Below, one piece after another: positions 18,925-29,132 of a stretch of 64,000 nucleotides of DNA (position 1 is the first letter of the stretch; each line of letters begins with the position of its first letter). The stretch comes from an uncultured Cellvibrionales bacterium (lineage in GTDB: Bacteria > Pseudomonadota > Gammaproteobacteria > Pseudomonadales > Porticoccaceae): positions 37,171 through 101,170 of the forward strand of contig CAJWCO010000005.1 in the NCBI GenBank assembly GCA_913031145.1. The letters run 5' to 3'. Below the pieces are notes generated by a model. It did not search any database. It was not told the origin of the DNA and saw only the letters and a list, made by a program, of their open reading frames with translations. The translations under genes were made by a program, and so were the position numbers.

Positions 18925-19440
18925 CTATGATTCTTTAGGGATGACGATAACATGGGTTTCTGTTGCTAAGTCATGCCAACAAGCGCGATGTGGAGGGAGC
19001 AAGCACCAAATAAAACCGATCAGACTGACAACAGACAGTGGTGCGAGCAGACAGCGTTTGATGCACTGTTGGGCGTTCGCGCGTCGGCCGTCACAGCTTT
19101 GTAATTTTAGCCGCCAAGATTTCATTCCCAGTGTTTGGCCTTGTTTGCGCCAGCATATGTAGTAATAACCCGACAGCGAGACATACAGCCCGACAAAGCC
19201 TAACCATTGGCCCACCGGCCCGCTGTCGTATCGCGTCGCGCCGTCTAATCCAAGAAATATCACGCGCACGCTCAAAAGTATTGCGGCGTAAGCAAGTGCA
19301 ATAGCGAAGAGTAAAAAGGCATCATAAACTAAACTCGCCAGACGCCTGAACAGCCCTGCAGTCTGTGCGGTGAGACCGTCTGGGCGTATCGGCCTAGGGA
19401 CAACGCTGGGTGTGGTCATAGCAGGGTTAGACTTCTCCAT
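18925..19440 (-). CDS. RDD family integral membrane protein
   Basis: Small membrane protein of unknown function. It has the RDD signature: RLASLVYDAFLLFAI (Arg and Asp in the first helix), a second helix (VGLYVSLSGYYYICW) and the typical GQTLGMKSWRLKL motif before the last helices. The ATG at 19440 gives 171 residues; an in-frame TTG at 19485 and another ATG at 19419 are alternatives and none has a strong Shine-Dalgarno. RDD genes are often found near lptG in related genomes, here separated from it by glpK. It is divergent from rlmB. Confidence 0.8.
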   Translation of the reverse strand: MEKSNPAMTTPSVVPRPIRPDGLTAQTAGLFRRLASLVYDAFLLFAIALAYAAILLSVRVIFLGLDGATRYDSGPVGQWLGFVGLYVSLSGYYYICWRKQGQTLGMKSWRLKLQSCDGRRANAQQCIKRCLLAPLSVVSLIGFIWCLLPPHRACWHDLATETHVIVIPKES

Positions 19441-19470
19441 GAGGTAACTCTGCGAGAGTATAAAAGATCT

Positions 19471-19497
19471 TTGGCACTGACTCAAAGTCGGTACAAT
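19471..19497 (+). promoter_or_regulatory. Possible sigma-70 promoter for rlmB
   Basis: TTGGCA (19471-19476, 5/6 to consensus) and TACAAT (19492-19497, 5/6) are 15 bp apart in the gap between the divergent RDD gene and rlmB. The spacer is short, which lowers confidence. Confidence 0.35.
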
Positions 19498-19556
19498 AGG
19501 AGTTCGGTTATACGAGGTGTCAGAATGGTGACCAGGTTCGTGTTTTGGAGGATAAT

Positions 19557-20288
19557 TTGAATTGGATCTACGGGATTCATTCGGTGCAGACAGTGTTAAA
19601 GAGCGCTCCTGAGCGGGTTAAGGAGTTGTTCGTGCACCGCAGTCGTCAGGATGATCGCCTGAAAAAAATTCACAATCTTGCTGAACAACATGGGGTTACG
19701 CTCCAGTGGGTTCCATCAAAATGGCTAGATGCTAAGGTAGATGGACGGCATCAGGGCGTAGTCGCACATTGCGTTGAAGGGCGCAGTCTGGATGAATCTT
19801 TTTTATACGAATTAGTTGAAAACGCTGTTGCAGCCCCATTTTTTCTGATGCTCGATGGTGTGACTGACCCGCATAATCTAGGGGCATGCCTGCGATCTGC
19901 CGAGGGGGCAGGAGTGGATGCTGTGATAGTGCCAAAAGATAACTCAGTCGGTGTGACTGCAGTCGTAAGAAAAGTGGCTTGTGGGGCGGCCGAGGTTGTG
20001 CCGCTCGTCGTCGTGACCAATCTGTCACGAACGTTGCAGCGGATGAAAGACCTAGGTGTTTGGGTGGTGGGAACCACCGGAGATGCGTCGACGCCCATAT
20101 ACGATATGAAGCTTCGTGATCCTCTCGTGTTGGTTATGGGCTCAGAGGAGAGTGGCCTTCGCCAACTCACCCGAAAGCACTGCGATTTTCTCGCTAAAAT
20201 ACCAATGCGCGGTTCGATCTCTAGTCTCAATATTTCTGTCGCGGCCGGCGTTTCGTTGTTTGAAGTGGTTCGGCAACGTATGGGCTGA
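19557..20288 (+). CDS. rlmB: 23S rRNA (guanosine-2'-O-)-methyltransferase RlmB
   Basis: SpoU-family methyltransferase that modifies a conserved guanosine of 23S rRNA. The N-terminal substrate-binding domain begins NWIYGIHSVQTVL. The SPOUT domain contains LDGVTDPHNLGACLRSAEGAG (motif 1), MGSEESGLR (motif 2) and SLNISVAAGVSLFE (motif 3), which form the knot. I place the start at TTG 19557 because GGAGG lies five bases upstream and this gives 243 residues, the E. coli length; a TTG at 19545 would overlap that site. The usual upstream partner rnr is not present. Confidence 0.94.
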   Translation: MNWIYGIHSVQTVLKSAPERVKELFVHRSRQDDRLKKIHNLAEQHGVTLQWVPSKWLDAKVDGRHQGVVAHCVEGRSLDESFLYELVENAVAAPFFLMLDGVTDPHNLGACLRSAEGAGVDAVIVPKDNSVGVTAVVRKVACGAAEVVPLVVVTNLSRTLQRMKDLGVWVVGTTGDASTPIYDMKLRDPLVLVMGSEESGLRQLTRKHCDFLAKIPMRGSISSLNISVAAGVSLFEVVRQRMG

Positions 20289-20410
20289 AGACCTTGCAGG
20301 CAGGTTAGCATTTTGGTTAAACGATGCTGTTGCAGTCATGTTGAAACGGAAGGTTTTTAAAGACTTGGCTTGCGGGAAGCTGCGATCTGTCGTTGGTGCA
20401 TTAATGTGTC

Positions 20411-20439
20411 TTGCAACCGTGCAAGCAAGTCACTACACT
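20411..20439 (+). promoter_or_regulatory. Putative promoter for the rpsF-rpsR-rplI operon
   Basis: TTGCAA (20411-20416) and TACACT (20434-20439) are separated by 17 bp inside the 253-bp gap between rlmB and rpsF. Start of transcription would be near 20446, giving a leader of about 96 bases that holds two hairpins. Each hexamer matches consensus at 4 of 6 positions. Confidence 0.4.
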
Positions 20440-20456
20440 AACGCGCCTCAAGGTTA

Positions 20457-20520
20457 TGGGGCGTGGCCCCAGACACTCCTTGTTTCACTGGATCATCGCT
20501 TCAGGTGCTCCGGGAGACCT
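20457..20520 (+). promoter_or_regulatory. Structured leader of rpsF (candidate S6:S18 binding region)
   Basis: Two hairpins occur just before rpsF. The first is TGGGGC-GTG-GCCCCA (20457-20471). The second is AGGT/ACCT plus CTC/GAG with one bulged G (20503-20520), ending about ten bases before the AAGGAG ribosome binding site. In many bacteria the S6:S18 complex represses its operon by binding a leader hairpin that resembles its 16S rRNA site. The hairpins are seen in the sequence; that they are this element is inference. Confidence 0.4.
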
Positions 20521-20541
20521 AATTATCCATAAGGAGAAAAA

Positions 20542-21042
20542 ATGCGACATTATGAAATTGTGTTTCTGGTTCACCCAGATCAAAGTGAGCAAGTTCCGGG
20601 CATGATTGAGCGGTACTCGGCGAGCGTTATGGCTGGTGGTGGCGCCGTGCATCGTTTGGAAGATTGGGGCCGCAGACAGCTGGCCTATCCGATCAGTAAA
20701 ATCCACAAAGCCCACTACGTGATGATGAATGTTGAGTGCGGTCAGGAGGTTTTAGACGAGCTCAATTCAACATTTCGCTACAACGACGCCATCATCCGCA
20801 ATATGGTCATTAGGCGTTCCGACGCGGTAACCTCCGAATCTCCCATTATGAGCCAGGAAAATGCAGAAAAGGCTGAGCGGGAGGCCCGAGAATCGCGCGC
20901 TGTAGCCAAGGCAAAGGCGGATCAAGAAAAGGCAGCAGCAGAAGCCGCAGTCGCTGCAGAGGCTAGTGAAGAGCTGGTTGAGGAGAGTGCAGACGCGGAA
21001 GTGCCTGCAGAAGACGCGGCAACTGATGAAGGAGAAGAATAA
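20542..21042 (+). CDS. rpsF: 30S ribosomal protein S6
   Basis: Small-subunit protein that binds 16S rRNA together with S18. The first ~95 residues are the conserved S6 fold ([15 protein letters not shown], the GRRQLAYPI segment, YVMMNVE). Residues about 108-166 form an Ala/Glu-rich acidic tail. Gammaproteobacterial S6 commonly ends in an acidic, glutamylated tail, but at 166 residues this one is longer than in E. coli. An excellent AAGGAG site lies five bases before the ATG. Its stop codon is contiguous with the rpsR start. Confidence 0.98.
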   Translation: MRHYEIVFLVHPDQSEQVPGMIERYSASVMAGGGAVHRLEDWGRRQLAYPISKIHKAHYVMMNVECGQEVLDELNSTFRYNDAIIRNMVIRRSDAVTSESPIMSQENAEKAEREARESRAVAKAKADQEKAAAEAAVAAEASEELVEESADAEVPAEDAATDEGEE

Positions 21043-21269
21043 TGGCTAAGTTTGTTCGTCGTCGAAAGTTTTGCCGATTTACAGCCGAAGGGGCCACAGA
21101 GATTGACTACAAGGATTTAGAGACCTTGAAGGGTTATGTGTCTGAGAGCGGGAAAATCGTGCCGAGCAGGATCACCGGGACGAAAGCGCGCTATCAACGT
21201 GAGCTATCTGAGGCGATCAAGCGGGCGCGCTATATCGCTTTGCTACCCTTTACCGATAGCCACGACTAG
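21042..21269 (+). CDS. rpsR: 30S ribosomal protein S18
   Basis: Small basic protein (75 residues) of the 30S subunit platform, partner of S6. The sequence [39 protein letters not shown] and [13 protein letters not shown] is diagnostic. The ATG at 21042 overlaps the rpsF stop by one base (TAATG), consistent with coupled translation. Confidence 0.98.
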   Translation: MAKFVRRRKFCRFTAEGATEIDYKDLETLKGYVSESGKIVPSRITGTKARYQRELSEAIKRARYIALLPFTDSHD

Positions 21270-21281
21270 CGATCGATTTCT

Positions 21282-22163
21282 ATGCGTGCGCTGATCGAGT
21301 TCATCATGCGTGGTAGGCCACATGCATGTGGCGTCGCGCTGGCGGGTTATTTGATGCCGTTAGTCAGTCCGTCTACAGTGGGGCTGGTGGCGCTAAAAAA
21401 GGGCCCCATAGAAGGCTCCGTGGTCGCGTTGTGGGCGATGTTGCCCGTGTTGTTGGGATGGTTTGCAAGTGATCCTGAAGCGGTCAGTGCCAACCGCCTC
21501 CTTATTCTTGTTTCCGCCGCTTCGTTATTTGTGTCGGTGCTTGGTGCTCAAGTGCTACGACTCACTGTTTCGTGGCAATGGTCATTGGTGATGCTAGTTG
21601 TTGTGGGCATATTGGTCGTTGCAACTCTCGGTCTATTCATGCCAGAGGGGGTTGCCCAGCTTATTACGATTTTTATGCGCCTGTTATCGGTTGCCGAGGT
21701 TAAGATTGACACAGAGATGTTGGATCAGCAATCATTTGTTCTTGGCCTATTGGCTTGGGGGCTGGTGTCGACCGCAGTCGCAAGCTTGATGATATCACGA
21801 TGGTGTCAGGCACTCGTCTATAACCCGGGAGGGTTTGCTCTTGAATTTCAACTTCTGAGGCTCAAAATGAGCGTTGCCCAAGGGTCGGTCGTCGTGATTG
21901 CATTGGGTATGGCGGTCTATGGCGAGCATGCGTTGTGGTTCCAGTTGTTTTCGGTACCACTATTGTTAGCTGGCATTGCGCTCGTGCATCATTCAGTCAA
22001 TGCGTTGCAACTTCCCTTGGGTTATTTGGGTTTGATGTATTTGGGCTTGACGATGTTCAGTCCGGTGTTCGCCCTGTTACTGGTGTTTTTGGCTGTTATC
22101 GACAGCCATATAGACCTGCGTGTTAAACTGGCTACCTTGATCGATAGCCGGCCCCCTGTATAA
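21282..22163 (+). CDS. Conserved polytopic membrane protein (YybS/DUF2232-like position)
   Basis: A 293-residue hydrophobic protein with about eight predicted membrane segments (for example around 37-57, 70-90, 95-118, 150-170, 200-215, 222-240 and 250-275) and no soluble catalytic motif. It lies between rpsR and rplI, where related gammaproteobacteria, including Pseudomonas, also carry an uncharacterised membrane protein. Topology and position suggest the DUF2232/YybS group, but I recognise it by location more than by motif. Function unknown. It starts 12 bp after rpsR and ends 15 bp before rplI, so it is co-transcribed with ribosomal protein genes. Confidence 0.75.
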   Translation: MRALIEFIMRGRPHACGVALAGYLMPLVSPSTVGLVALKKGPIEGSVVALWAMLPVLLGWFASDPEAVSANRLLILVSAASLFVSVLGAQVLRLTVSWQWSLVMLVVVGILVVATLGLFMPEGVAQLITIFMRLLSVAEVKIDTEMLDQQSFVLGLLAWGLVSTAVASLMISRWCQALVYNPGGFALEFQLLRLKMSVAQGSVVVIALGMAVYGEHALWFQLFSVPLLLAGIALVHHSVNALQLPLGYLGLMYLGLTMFSPVFALLLVFLAVIDSHIDLRVKLATLIDSRPPV

Positions 22164-22178
22164 CGAGAGGAAACAAAA

Positions 22179-22628
22179 ATGGATGTCATACTTTTAGAGA
22201 AAATGGGTCGTTTTGGTAACATTGGCGATCGAGCGTCGGTCAAGGCCGGTTTTGGTCGCAATTATCTGATCCCTAGAGGAAAAGCAATTTTTGCAACGGA
22301 AAAAAATATCGCTGAATTTGAAACGCGCCGAGCTGAGTTAGAGGCAAATGCGGAAGAAAAACTGCAGGTAGCACAGGGCCGCGCAGCCGGTATTGCAGAA
22401 ATCGGTGCTGTCCGAATTGTTGCGATGGCGGGCGTTGGTGGCAAATTGTTTGGATCTGTCGGCGCTCGTGAGATTGAAGAGGCGCTGGTTGCTGCTGGCG
22501 GTGAAGTGAATCGCAGCGAGATTAACCTGCCCGAGGGTAGTTTCCGCCAGACAGGAACCTTCGAAATTGACGTGAAACTGCATGCGGATGTCATACAGTC
22601 GCTCACGGTGCTGATCGAAGAAGAGTAG
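22179..22628 (+). CDS. rplI: 50S ribosomal protein L9
   Basis: Large-subunit protein that extends from the L1 stalk base. The N-terminal domain MDVILLEKMGRFGNIGD ... VKAGFGRNYLIPRGKA is diagnostic; a long charged connecting helix (about 41-75) and a C-terminal domain follow. The 149 residues match the E. coli length exactly. GAGAGGA lies at a good distance before the ATG. It is the last gene of the rpsF-rpsR-membrane protein-rplI unit. Confidence 0.98.
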   Translation: MDVILLEKMGRFGNIGDRASVKAGFGRNYLIPRGKAIFATEKNIAEFETRRAELEANAEEKLQVAQGRAAGIAEIGAVRIVAMAGVGGKLFGSVGAREIEEALVAAGGEVNRSEINLPEGSFRQTGTFEIDVKLHADVIQSLTVLIEEE

Positions 22629-22718
22629 AGAGGCAGGCTTTTTCACGGGCGTGTTGCTCTAGCGTCATGGTGTTGCGACAGGCTTTATTCTCGTTGAGCG
22701 AGAGGGAGACGCGCGGGT

Positions 22719-24167
22719 ATGAATGAGGCGTTATATTCTGAATCGACGGCTAGCCAACCGCTCCCTCACTCTATTGAGGCAGAACAAGCGGTACTCGGCG
22801 GGTTAATGCTTAAAAATGATGCCTTCGACTCGACGTCGGAGGTGCTTTCTGACGGCGATTTTTACAGCCGAGATCATCAGCTTATTTTCACTGCGATGGC
22901 GGGCCTTGCCGCAAACGATCAACCCTTTGATCCGATCACGCTTTCTGAGTTCCTACAAAATACGAATGATTTGGCTGCCGTAGGCGGCGCTGAGTATCTA
23001 GTCGAGTTGGCACAAAATACTCCGAGTTCGGCTAATATCCAAGCGTATACACAAATTGTTTTAGAACGTTCTATTGTTCGACAATTAATCGCAGCCGCGA
23101 GCGAGATTGTGCGCAAGGGTTATAACCCATTAGGTTGGGATAGCGCAAAATTGCTCGCTGAAGCGGAAAGTCGGCTCCAAGAAATCGTAGAAAACCGACC
23201 GAAGAAGGGGGGGTTCAGAGAGGTCAATTCGTTAATTCAAGAAGCCATCGCTCGGCTTGATGAACTTTCTGCTAACGATTCCGACATTACTGGGTTGAGT
23301 ACCGGTTTCGCTGAACTCAACACCATGACGTCGGGATGGCAAAAATCCGATTTGGTGATCGTTGCTGGTCGACCATCGATGGGTAAGACCGCGTTCGCTA
23401 TGAATATGGTGGAGCATGCTGTTCTAAACCAAGAGCGTCCCGTGTTGGTATTTTCGCTGGAAATGCCGGCCAGCCAGTTAATTATCCGCTTATTGTCGTC
23501 TATTGGTCGGATTGATCAGACTCATTTGCGCACGGGGCAACTGAGTGGGGCTGATTGGACTCGACTCAGCGGCGCAGGACAAAAGCTAAAAGACCGACCG
23601 CTATTCATTGACGATACAGCGGGGATCACCCCGCTGGAAATTCGTAATCGTATTAAACAGTTTACGCGCGAACGTATGGAAACCTTGCGTCAGCAGTGGT
23701 TGGACACGCATGGCAAGGACAGTCAACCCGACAACGACTTACTTTACTCACAGGCGCAACCTGGACTGGTCATGGTGGATTACTTGCAGTTAATGTCAGG
23801 TAGCAATGCCAGTGAGGGTCGCGTGCAGGAAATTTCACAAATATCACGTGAGTTAAAAAATATTGCGCGCGAATACGAATGTCCTATGCTGGCGCTTTCG
23901 CAGTTGAGTCGAAATGTTGAGCAACGCCCTAATAAGCGTCCGGTGAACTCTGATCTTCGTGACTCAGGTGCGATTGAGCAGGATGCAGATGTCATCGTTT
24001 TTCTATATCGCGACGAGGTTTACAATGAGGACAGTCCCGACAAAGGTCGCGCGGAAATTATCATTGGTAAGCAACGTAATGGCCCCATAGGGACCTGTAA
24101 TCTCGCGTTTTTAGGCAAATATACGAGATTTGAAAACCTGAGTAATGAATATTCAGGCGAGTACTGA
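22719..24167 (+). CDS. dnaB: Replicative DNA helicase DnaB
   Basis: Hexameric 5'-3' fork helicase. The N-terminal helical domain opens SIEAEQAVLGGLML. The RecA-like ATPase domain has Walker A VAGRPSMGKTAFAMN at about residue 217, the segment LVFSLEMPASQL, Walker B VMVDYLQLM, the LSQLSRNVEQRPNKRP loop and the arginine-finger region near the end (KQRNGPIG). 482 residues, usual size. It follows rplI by 90 bp. No intein interrupts it. Confidence 0.98.
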   Translation: MNEALYSESTASQPLPHSIEAEQAVLGGLMLKNDAFDSTSEVLSDGDFYSRDHQLIFTAMAGLAANDQPFDPITLSEFLQNTNDLAAVGGAEYLVELAQNTPSSANIQAYTQIVLERSIVRQLIAAASEIVRKGYNPLGWDSAKLLAEAESRLQEIVENRPKKGGFREVNSLIQEAIARLDELSANDSDITGLSTGFAELNTMTSGWQKSDLVIVAGRPSMGKTAFAMNMVEHAVLNQERPVLVFSLEMPASQLIIRLLSSIGRIDQTHLRTGQLSGADWTRLSGAGQKLKDRPLFIDDTAGITPLEIRNRIKQFTRERMETLRQQWLDTHGKDSQPDNDLLYSQAQPGLVMVDYLQLMSGSNASEGRVQEISQISRELKNIAREYECPMLALSQLSRNVEQRPNKRPVNSDLRDSGAIEQDADVIVFLYRDEVYNEDSPDKGRAEIIIGKQRNGPIGTCNLAFLGKYTRFENLSNEYSGEY

Positions 24168-24188
24168 TCTTTCGCCACGGGTTTTTTG

Positions 24189-25064
24189 ATGCATATCTTT
24201 CATACGATTAGTGGACTGCGAGAGGCGTTGCAACAACATCGCAAGGCGGGTCAGCGTATTGGATTTGTTCCTACAATGGGGAATTTGCACGATGGGCACC
24301 TGGCGCTGATTCACCAAGCGCGCACGACTAACGACGTAGTTGTGTGTTCTATTTTCGTCAACGCGCTTCAATTTGGCCTGAATGAAGACTGGGATAAATA
24401 TCCAAGAACCTTTGATACTGATTGTGAAAAGCTTCGGGGCAGCGCATGCGATTATTTATTCAATCCCGATGAAATCGAAATGTACCCGAACGGTCTAGAC
24501 ACCCAAAGCCGTGTCGTTTGCCCCACGATGACTGATATACTCTGTGGCGCGACTCGCCCCGGTCATTTTGAAGGCGTGACCACGGTGGTCAGTAAACTGT
24601 TAAACATTGTACAGCCCGATGAGGCGGTATTTGGTTTAAAAGATTATCAACAACTGGCGGTGGTTCGACGCATGATTGAAGATTTATGTATTTCGGTTTT
24701 GATCACCCCCGCGCCTATTTTCCGCGAGACTGACGGCCTTGCCATGAGCTCGCGAAACCGTTATATCACTGAAGATGAGCGGCCCAACGTGACCGTTTTG
24801 AAAACGAGTTTGTATGAAATAGCGGACGAAATTCTGTCAGGTGACCGAAATTTCAGGCGCCTCGAGCAGTCTGCGAGAGAGCGTATTGAAGCGCATGATT
24901 TTCGCGCCGATTACGTGTCGATTAGGCAGAGTAAGACGCTTGAGATAGCCGCCGTTGACGACACTGAACTGACAATTTTGGGTGCAATGTTCACGCATGG
25001 GGCAAGATTGATTGATAATCTGAGCATTCGATTGGATAATAACGCTGGTTTAAAAGAGATATGA
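24189..25064 (+). CDS. panC: Pantothenate synthetase (pantoate--beta-alanine ligase)
   Basis: Joins pantoate and beta-alanine with ATP to make pantothenate, the coenzyme A precursor. The nucleotidyltransferase motif [11 protein letters not shown] (HIGH-type) is near residues 31-41, and AMSSRNRY supplies the second ATP-binding signature. The ATG at 24189 gives 291 residues; a TTG one codon earlier is in frame but less likely. panD, which makes beta-alanine, follows after 18 bp. panB is not adjacent. Confidence 0.97.
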   Translation: MHIFHTISGLREALQQHRKAGQRIGFVPTMGNLHDGHLALIHQARTTNDVVVCSIFVNALQFGLNEDWDKYPRTFDTDCEKLRGSACDYLFNPDEIEMYPNGLDTQSRVVCPTMTDILCGATRPGHFEGVTTVVSKLLNIVQPDEAVFGLKDYQQLAVVRRMIEDLCISVLITPAPIFRETDGLAMSSRNRYITEDERPNVTVLKTSLYEIADEILSGDRNFRRLEQSARERIEAHDFRADYVSIRQSKTLEIAAVDDTELTILGAMFTHGARLIDNLSIRLDNNAGLKEI

Positions 25065-25082
25065 GGGACCTCGAGGTGACAC

Positions 25083-25466
25083 ATGCTGTCGACATTTCTG
25101 AAATCTAAACTCCACATGGGTTCTGTGACGAACGCGGAGCTTTTGTACGACGGTTCCTGCGCGATCGACGTGAATTTATTGGCCTCGGCGGGGATGTCTG
25201 AGTTTGAACAAATTGATATTTACAATGTGAATAACGGCGAGCGCTTCACGACGTACATCATTCTTGCAGAAGCGGGTTCCGGGATTATATCAATGAATGG
25301 TGCGGCGGCCCGAAAGTGCCAAGTGGGCGATCGAATCATTATCGCTGCCTACAGTCAACTCGATGCCCAAGAACAACGTTCGCATAAGCCGCGACTCGTC
25401 TATTTAGACCAAGACAACAGGATCGAACGCAGTAGCCATGACATTGCCACGCAATTAGCGGGGTAA
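25083..25466 (+). CDS. panD: Aspartate 1-decarboxylase (pyruvoyl enzyme)
   Basis: Makes beta-alanine from aspartate for pantothenate synthesis. The proenzyme self-cleaves to form a pyruvoyl group; the cleavage site YDGSCAID is present (Gly23-Ser24 here). Other conserved parts are [19 protein letters not shown], the [16 protein letters not shown] segment and ISMNGAAA. The 127 residues match the family. It forms a two-gene unit with panC. Confidence 0.97.
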   Translation: MLSTFLKSKLHMGSVTNAELLYDGSCAIDVNLLASAGMSEFEQIDIYNVNNGERFTTYIILAEAGSGIISMNGAAARKCQVGDRIIIAAYSQLDAQEQRSHKPRLVYLDQDNRIERSSHDIATQLAG

Positions 25467-25782
25467 CTTGGGCGCACAAAAGGCGGTATCGATACGACGG
25501 ACGTCTGGTCCAAAGCGGCCAAATTCTTGTTGACTAATGTGAGAATGCTGATACCGTGTCCAACGCGCAGTATCGGCGCGTTACTGACACGTAAGTACCA
25601 GCTTGGCATTACCCATGGTCACTGGTCATCAACAGAAACGGCATTGTTACCCTCGGAGCCGAACGCAGTTTTTACCGCTTACCAGCGAACTGCACAATAC
25701 CGCTAAAGCGGTAGTCTAGCGATGATTCATCTTAGGGAGCCGCTGTGAACGTGTGTGATATAACACAACGTGAGGAGTAGGT
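25467..25782. other. 316-bp gap before ilvI with a hairpin and a short open frame
   Basis: No recognised gene. It holds an inverted repeat TACCGC-TAAA-GCGGTA at 25698-25713 with no following T run, and a 53-codon open frame at 25545-25706 whose stop codon lies in the hairpin loop. That short frame is not rich in Leu, Val or Ile at its end, so it does not look like a classical ilv attenuation peptide. The ilvI promoter should lie here; TTGACT at 25529-25534 is a possible -35 without a convincing -10. Confidence 0.5.
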
Positions 25783-27519
25783 GTGGATCGTTTATCTGGT
25801 GGTGAAATTATTGTGCGAGCGCTGCGTGACGCCGGCGTTAATTATGTCTGGGGCTATCCTGGTGGTGCGGCTCTGCATATTTATGATGCTATTTTTCGGC
25901 AAGACGATGTCTATCATTTGTTGGTTCGACACGAGCAGGCGGCAGTGCATGCGGCAGATGGTTTTTCGCGGGCAACTGGCGAGGTGGGTACGGCGCTTGT
26001 TACATCTGGGCCGGGCGCGACAAATGCCATCACCGGAATTGCTACTGCCTACATGGATTCAATACCACTGGTTGTCATCTCCGGTCAGGTCCCATCGAAC
26101 AAGATCGGACAAGACGCATTTCAAGAAACTGACATGGTGGGCGTTTCTCGACCAATCGTGAAGCATAGTTTTTTGGTGACGCGCACCGAGGACATTGCAG
26201 AAACAATTGCCAAGGCTTATTACATTGCGGCAACCGGTCGGCCGGGTCCGGTGGTGGTGGATATTCCCAAAGACGTCACTGACCCGAACTATAAGGTTGA
26301 ATATAAGTGGCCCCAAAAGCTCACCATGCGCTCTTATCAGCCGTCTAATCGTGGGCATCGAGGGCAAATTAAGCGTGCCGTTCAAACATTACTAGATGCC
26401 AAGCGGCCGGTTATCTACACCGGTGGTGGGGTGATAATTGACAACGCCTCCGGTGCATTACAAGCGTTGGTGAGGCGATTAAACTTTCCGATTACCAACA
26501 CACTGATGGGGCTCGGGGCCTATCCAGGTAGCGATCCACTGTTCTTAGGGATGTTGGGCATGCACGGCACGTATGAAGCGAATTCAGCCATGCACGATGC
26601 CGATGTTATTTTCGCAGTGGGTGCGCGCTTTGATGATCGTGTCACCAATGATCTTGATAAGTTCTGTCCCCACGCTACGATTATTCATATCGACGTTGAT
26701 CCGACGTCTGTGTCCAAAAACATAGAAGCACATATTCCGATTGTCGGTAGTTGCGGCGCGGTTTTAGCTGAAATGCTTGATCAGATTGAGGCCTCGAAAA
26801 AGCAACCAGACGCAGACGCGCTGGGTGCTTGGTGGGCGCAGATCAACCAGCGGCGGGCAGACCATGGTATTTACACGCAGCCACGTCATGAGCCGAGTGT
26901 TGGTAAACTGATCAAGCCGCAAGATGTGATTCGGACGTTGTATGAGGTGACGGACGGTGAGGCATATGTCACGTCCGATGTAGGTCAGCATCAGATGTTT
27001 GCTGCGCAATATTATTTGTTTGATAAGCCCCGACAATGGATTAACTCGGGAGGGCTGGGAACAATGGGTTTCGGGTTGCCTGCCGCCATGGGCGTACAAC
27101 TCGCCTTTCCCGATGCGGCGGTTGCCTGCGTTACCGGAGAAGGGAGCATTCAAATGTGTATCCAAGAGCTGTCGACATGCACCCAGCACCGGTTGCCTGT
27201 GAAGATTATTAATCTCAACAACTCGGCCCTAGGTATGGTACGTCAGTGGCAGGATATGAATTATAGTAGTCGTTACGCAGAAAGTTTATATGAGGACTCG
27301 TTGCCAGACTTTGTGGCGCTAGCAGAAGCCTATGGCCATGTGGGTATGCGAATTGAACACATCGATGATTTGGAACCCAAAATGCGTGAGTGTTTCGCCA
27401 TGAAAGACCGAGTCGTGTTTATGGATATCTGCGTAGATCGTGCCGAGCACGTTTATCCGATGCAAGTGCCGGGTGGCTCCATGCGTGAACTTTGGTTGAA
27501 TAAGACGGAGAAAAGTTAA
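25783..27519 (+). CDS. ilvI: Acetolactate synthase large (catalytic) subunit
   Basis: Thiamine-diphosphate enzyme that forms acetolactate and acetohydroxybutyrate, the first shared step of branched-chain amino acid synthesis. The 578 residues have the three TPP-family domains. The N-terminal pyrimidine-binding domain holds [14 protein letters not shown] and the catalytic Glu ([13 protein letters not shown]); the C-terminal domain has the TPP motif [14 protein letters not shown]...NLNNSALG. The GTG start at 25783 has GAGGAG five bases upstream. ilvH overlaps its stop, as in ilvIH operons. The symbol could equally be ilvB; pairing with a long small subunit favours ilvI. Confidence 0.95.
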   Translation: MDRLSGGEIIVRALRDAGVNYVWGYPGGAALHIYDAIFRQDDVYHLLVRHEQAAVHAADGFSRATGEVGTALVTSGPGATNAITGIATAYMDSIPLVVISGQVPSNKIGQDAFQETDMVGVSRPIVKHSFLVTRTEDIAETIAKAYYIAATGRPGPVVVDIPKDVTDPNYKVEYKWPQKLTMRSYQPSNRGHRGQIKRAVQTLLDAKRPVIYTGGGVIIDNASGALQALVRRLNFPITNTLMGLGAYPGSDPLFLGMLGMHGTYEANSAMHDADVIFAVGARFDDRVTNDLDKFCPHATIIHIDVDPTSVSKNIEAHIPIVGSCGAVLAEMLDQIEASKKQPDADALGAWWAQINQRRADHGIYTQPRHEPSVGKLIKPQDVIRTLYEVTDGEAYVTSDVGQHQMFAAQYYLFDKPRQWINSGGLGTMGFGLPAAMGVQLAFPDAAVACVTGEGSIQMCIQELSTCTQHRLPVKIINLNNSALGMVRQWQDMNYSSRYAESLYEDSLPDFVALAEAYGHVGMRIEHIDDLEPKMRECFAMKDRVVFMDICVDRAEHVYPMQVPGGSMRELWLNKTEKS

Positions 27520-28013
27520 TGAAGCGCATCATCTCTGTATTAATGGAAAATGAGGCGGGAGCACTGTCGCGCGTCGTAGGTTTGTTCTCACAGCGCGGGT
27601 ACAATATTGACACGTTAACTGTTGCTCCAACGGACGATGAAACAATGTCACGCCTCACGTTGACGACCGCCGGAGACGACCGCATGATTGAGCAAATCGT
27701 CAAACAATTGCATAAGTTGATTGATACAATCAAGGTCGTGGATCTGACCGAGGGAGCGCATGTTGAGAGAGAGTTGATGCTGGTCAAGATCAATGCCGCG
27801 GACAGCGAGGCGCGTTCAGAAATAAAGCGTTGCACAGACATTTTTCGCGGCAGTATTGTAGATGTTACGCCAACGAGTTTCATTGTGCAGTTGGCAGGAG
27901 ACAGCGATAAGCTCGATGCGTTTATTGAGTCGGTTGCAGAGCTGGGGACGATGGAAGTTGTTCGAAGTGGGGTCGTGGGTATTGCTCGCGGTGAGAAGTT
28001 TTTACGAATTTAA
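27519..28013 (+). CDS. ilvH: Acetolactate synthase small (regulatory) subunit
   Basis: Regulatory subunit that activates the large subunit and gives valine feedback inhibition. The N-terminal ACT domain reads ISVLMENEAGALSRVVGLFSQRGYNIDTL, with the Gly-Ala-Leu turn of the valine site; a second domain follows. The 164 residues match IlvH (E. coli 163). It overlaps ilvI by one base (TAATG), implying coupled translation at matched levels. Confidence 0.97.
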   Translation: MKRIISVLMENEAGALSRVVGLFSQRGYNIDTLTVAPTDDETMSRLTLTTAGDDRMIEQIVKQLHKLIDTIKVVDLTEGAHVERELMLVKINAADSEARSEIKRCTDIFRGSIVDVTPTSFIVQLAGDSDKLDAFIESVAELGTMEVVRSGVVGIARGEKFLRI

Positions 28014-29051
<1,038 letters not shown>

Positions 29052-29074
29052 GCCTCGGGCCAGTTCGTAGTTTG

Positions 29075-29099
29075 CCGCGTCTAGTATCGAGCGGTTTTT
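29075..29099 (+). terminator. Possible intrinsic terminator after ilvC
   Basis: CCGC and GCGG arms plus an inner TC/GA pair (29075-29094, one bulged G, seven-base loop) are followed by TTTTT at 29095-29099, 24 bp after the ilvC stop. The stem is short, so this would be a modest terminator at the end of ilvIHC. Confidence 0.4.
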
Positions 29100-29132
29100 A
29101 AAAAAAGGCATATAGGCTCGGAGGAACAGGAA

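Noticed and set aside
20116..20532. 138-codon plus-strand frame covering the end of rlmB and the rpsF leader
   Set aside because: Overlaps rlmB in another frame and has low-complexity translation without homology signals; the leader is better explained as regulatory.
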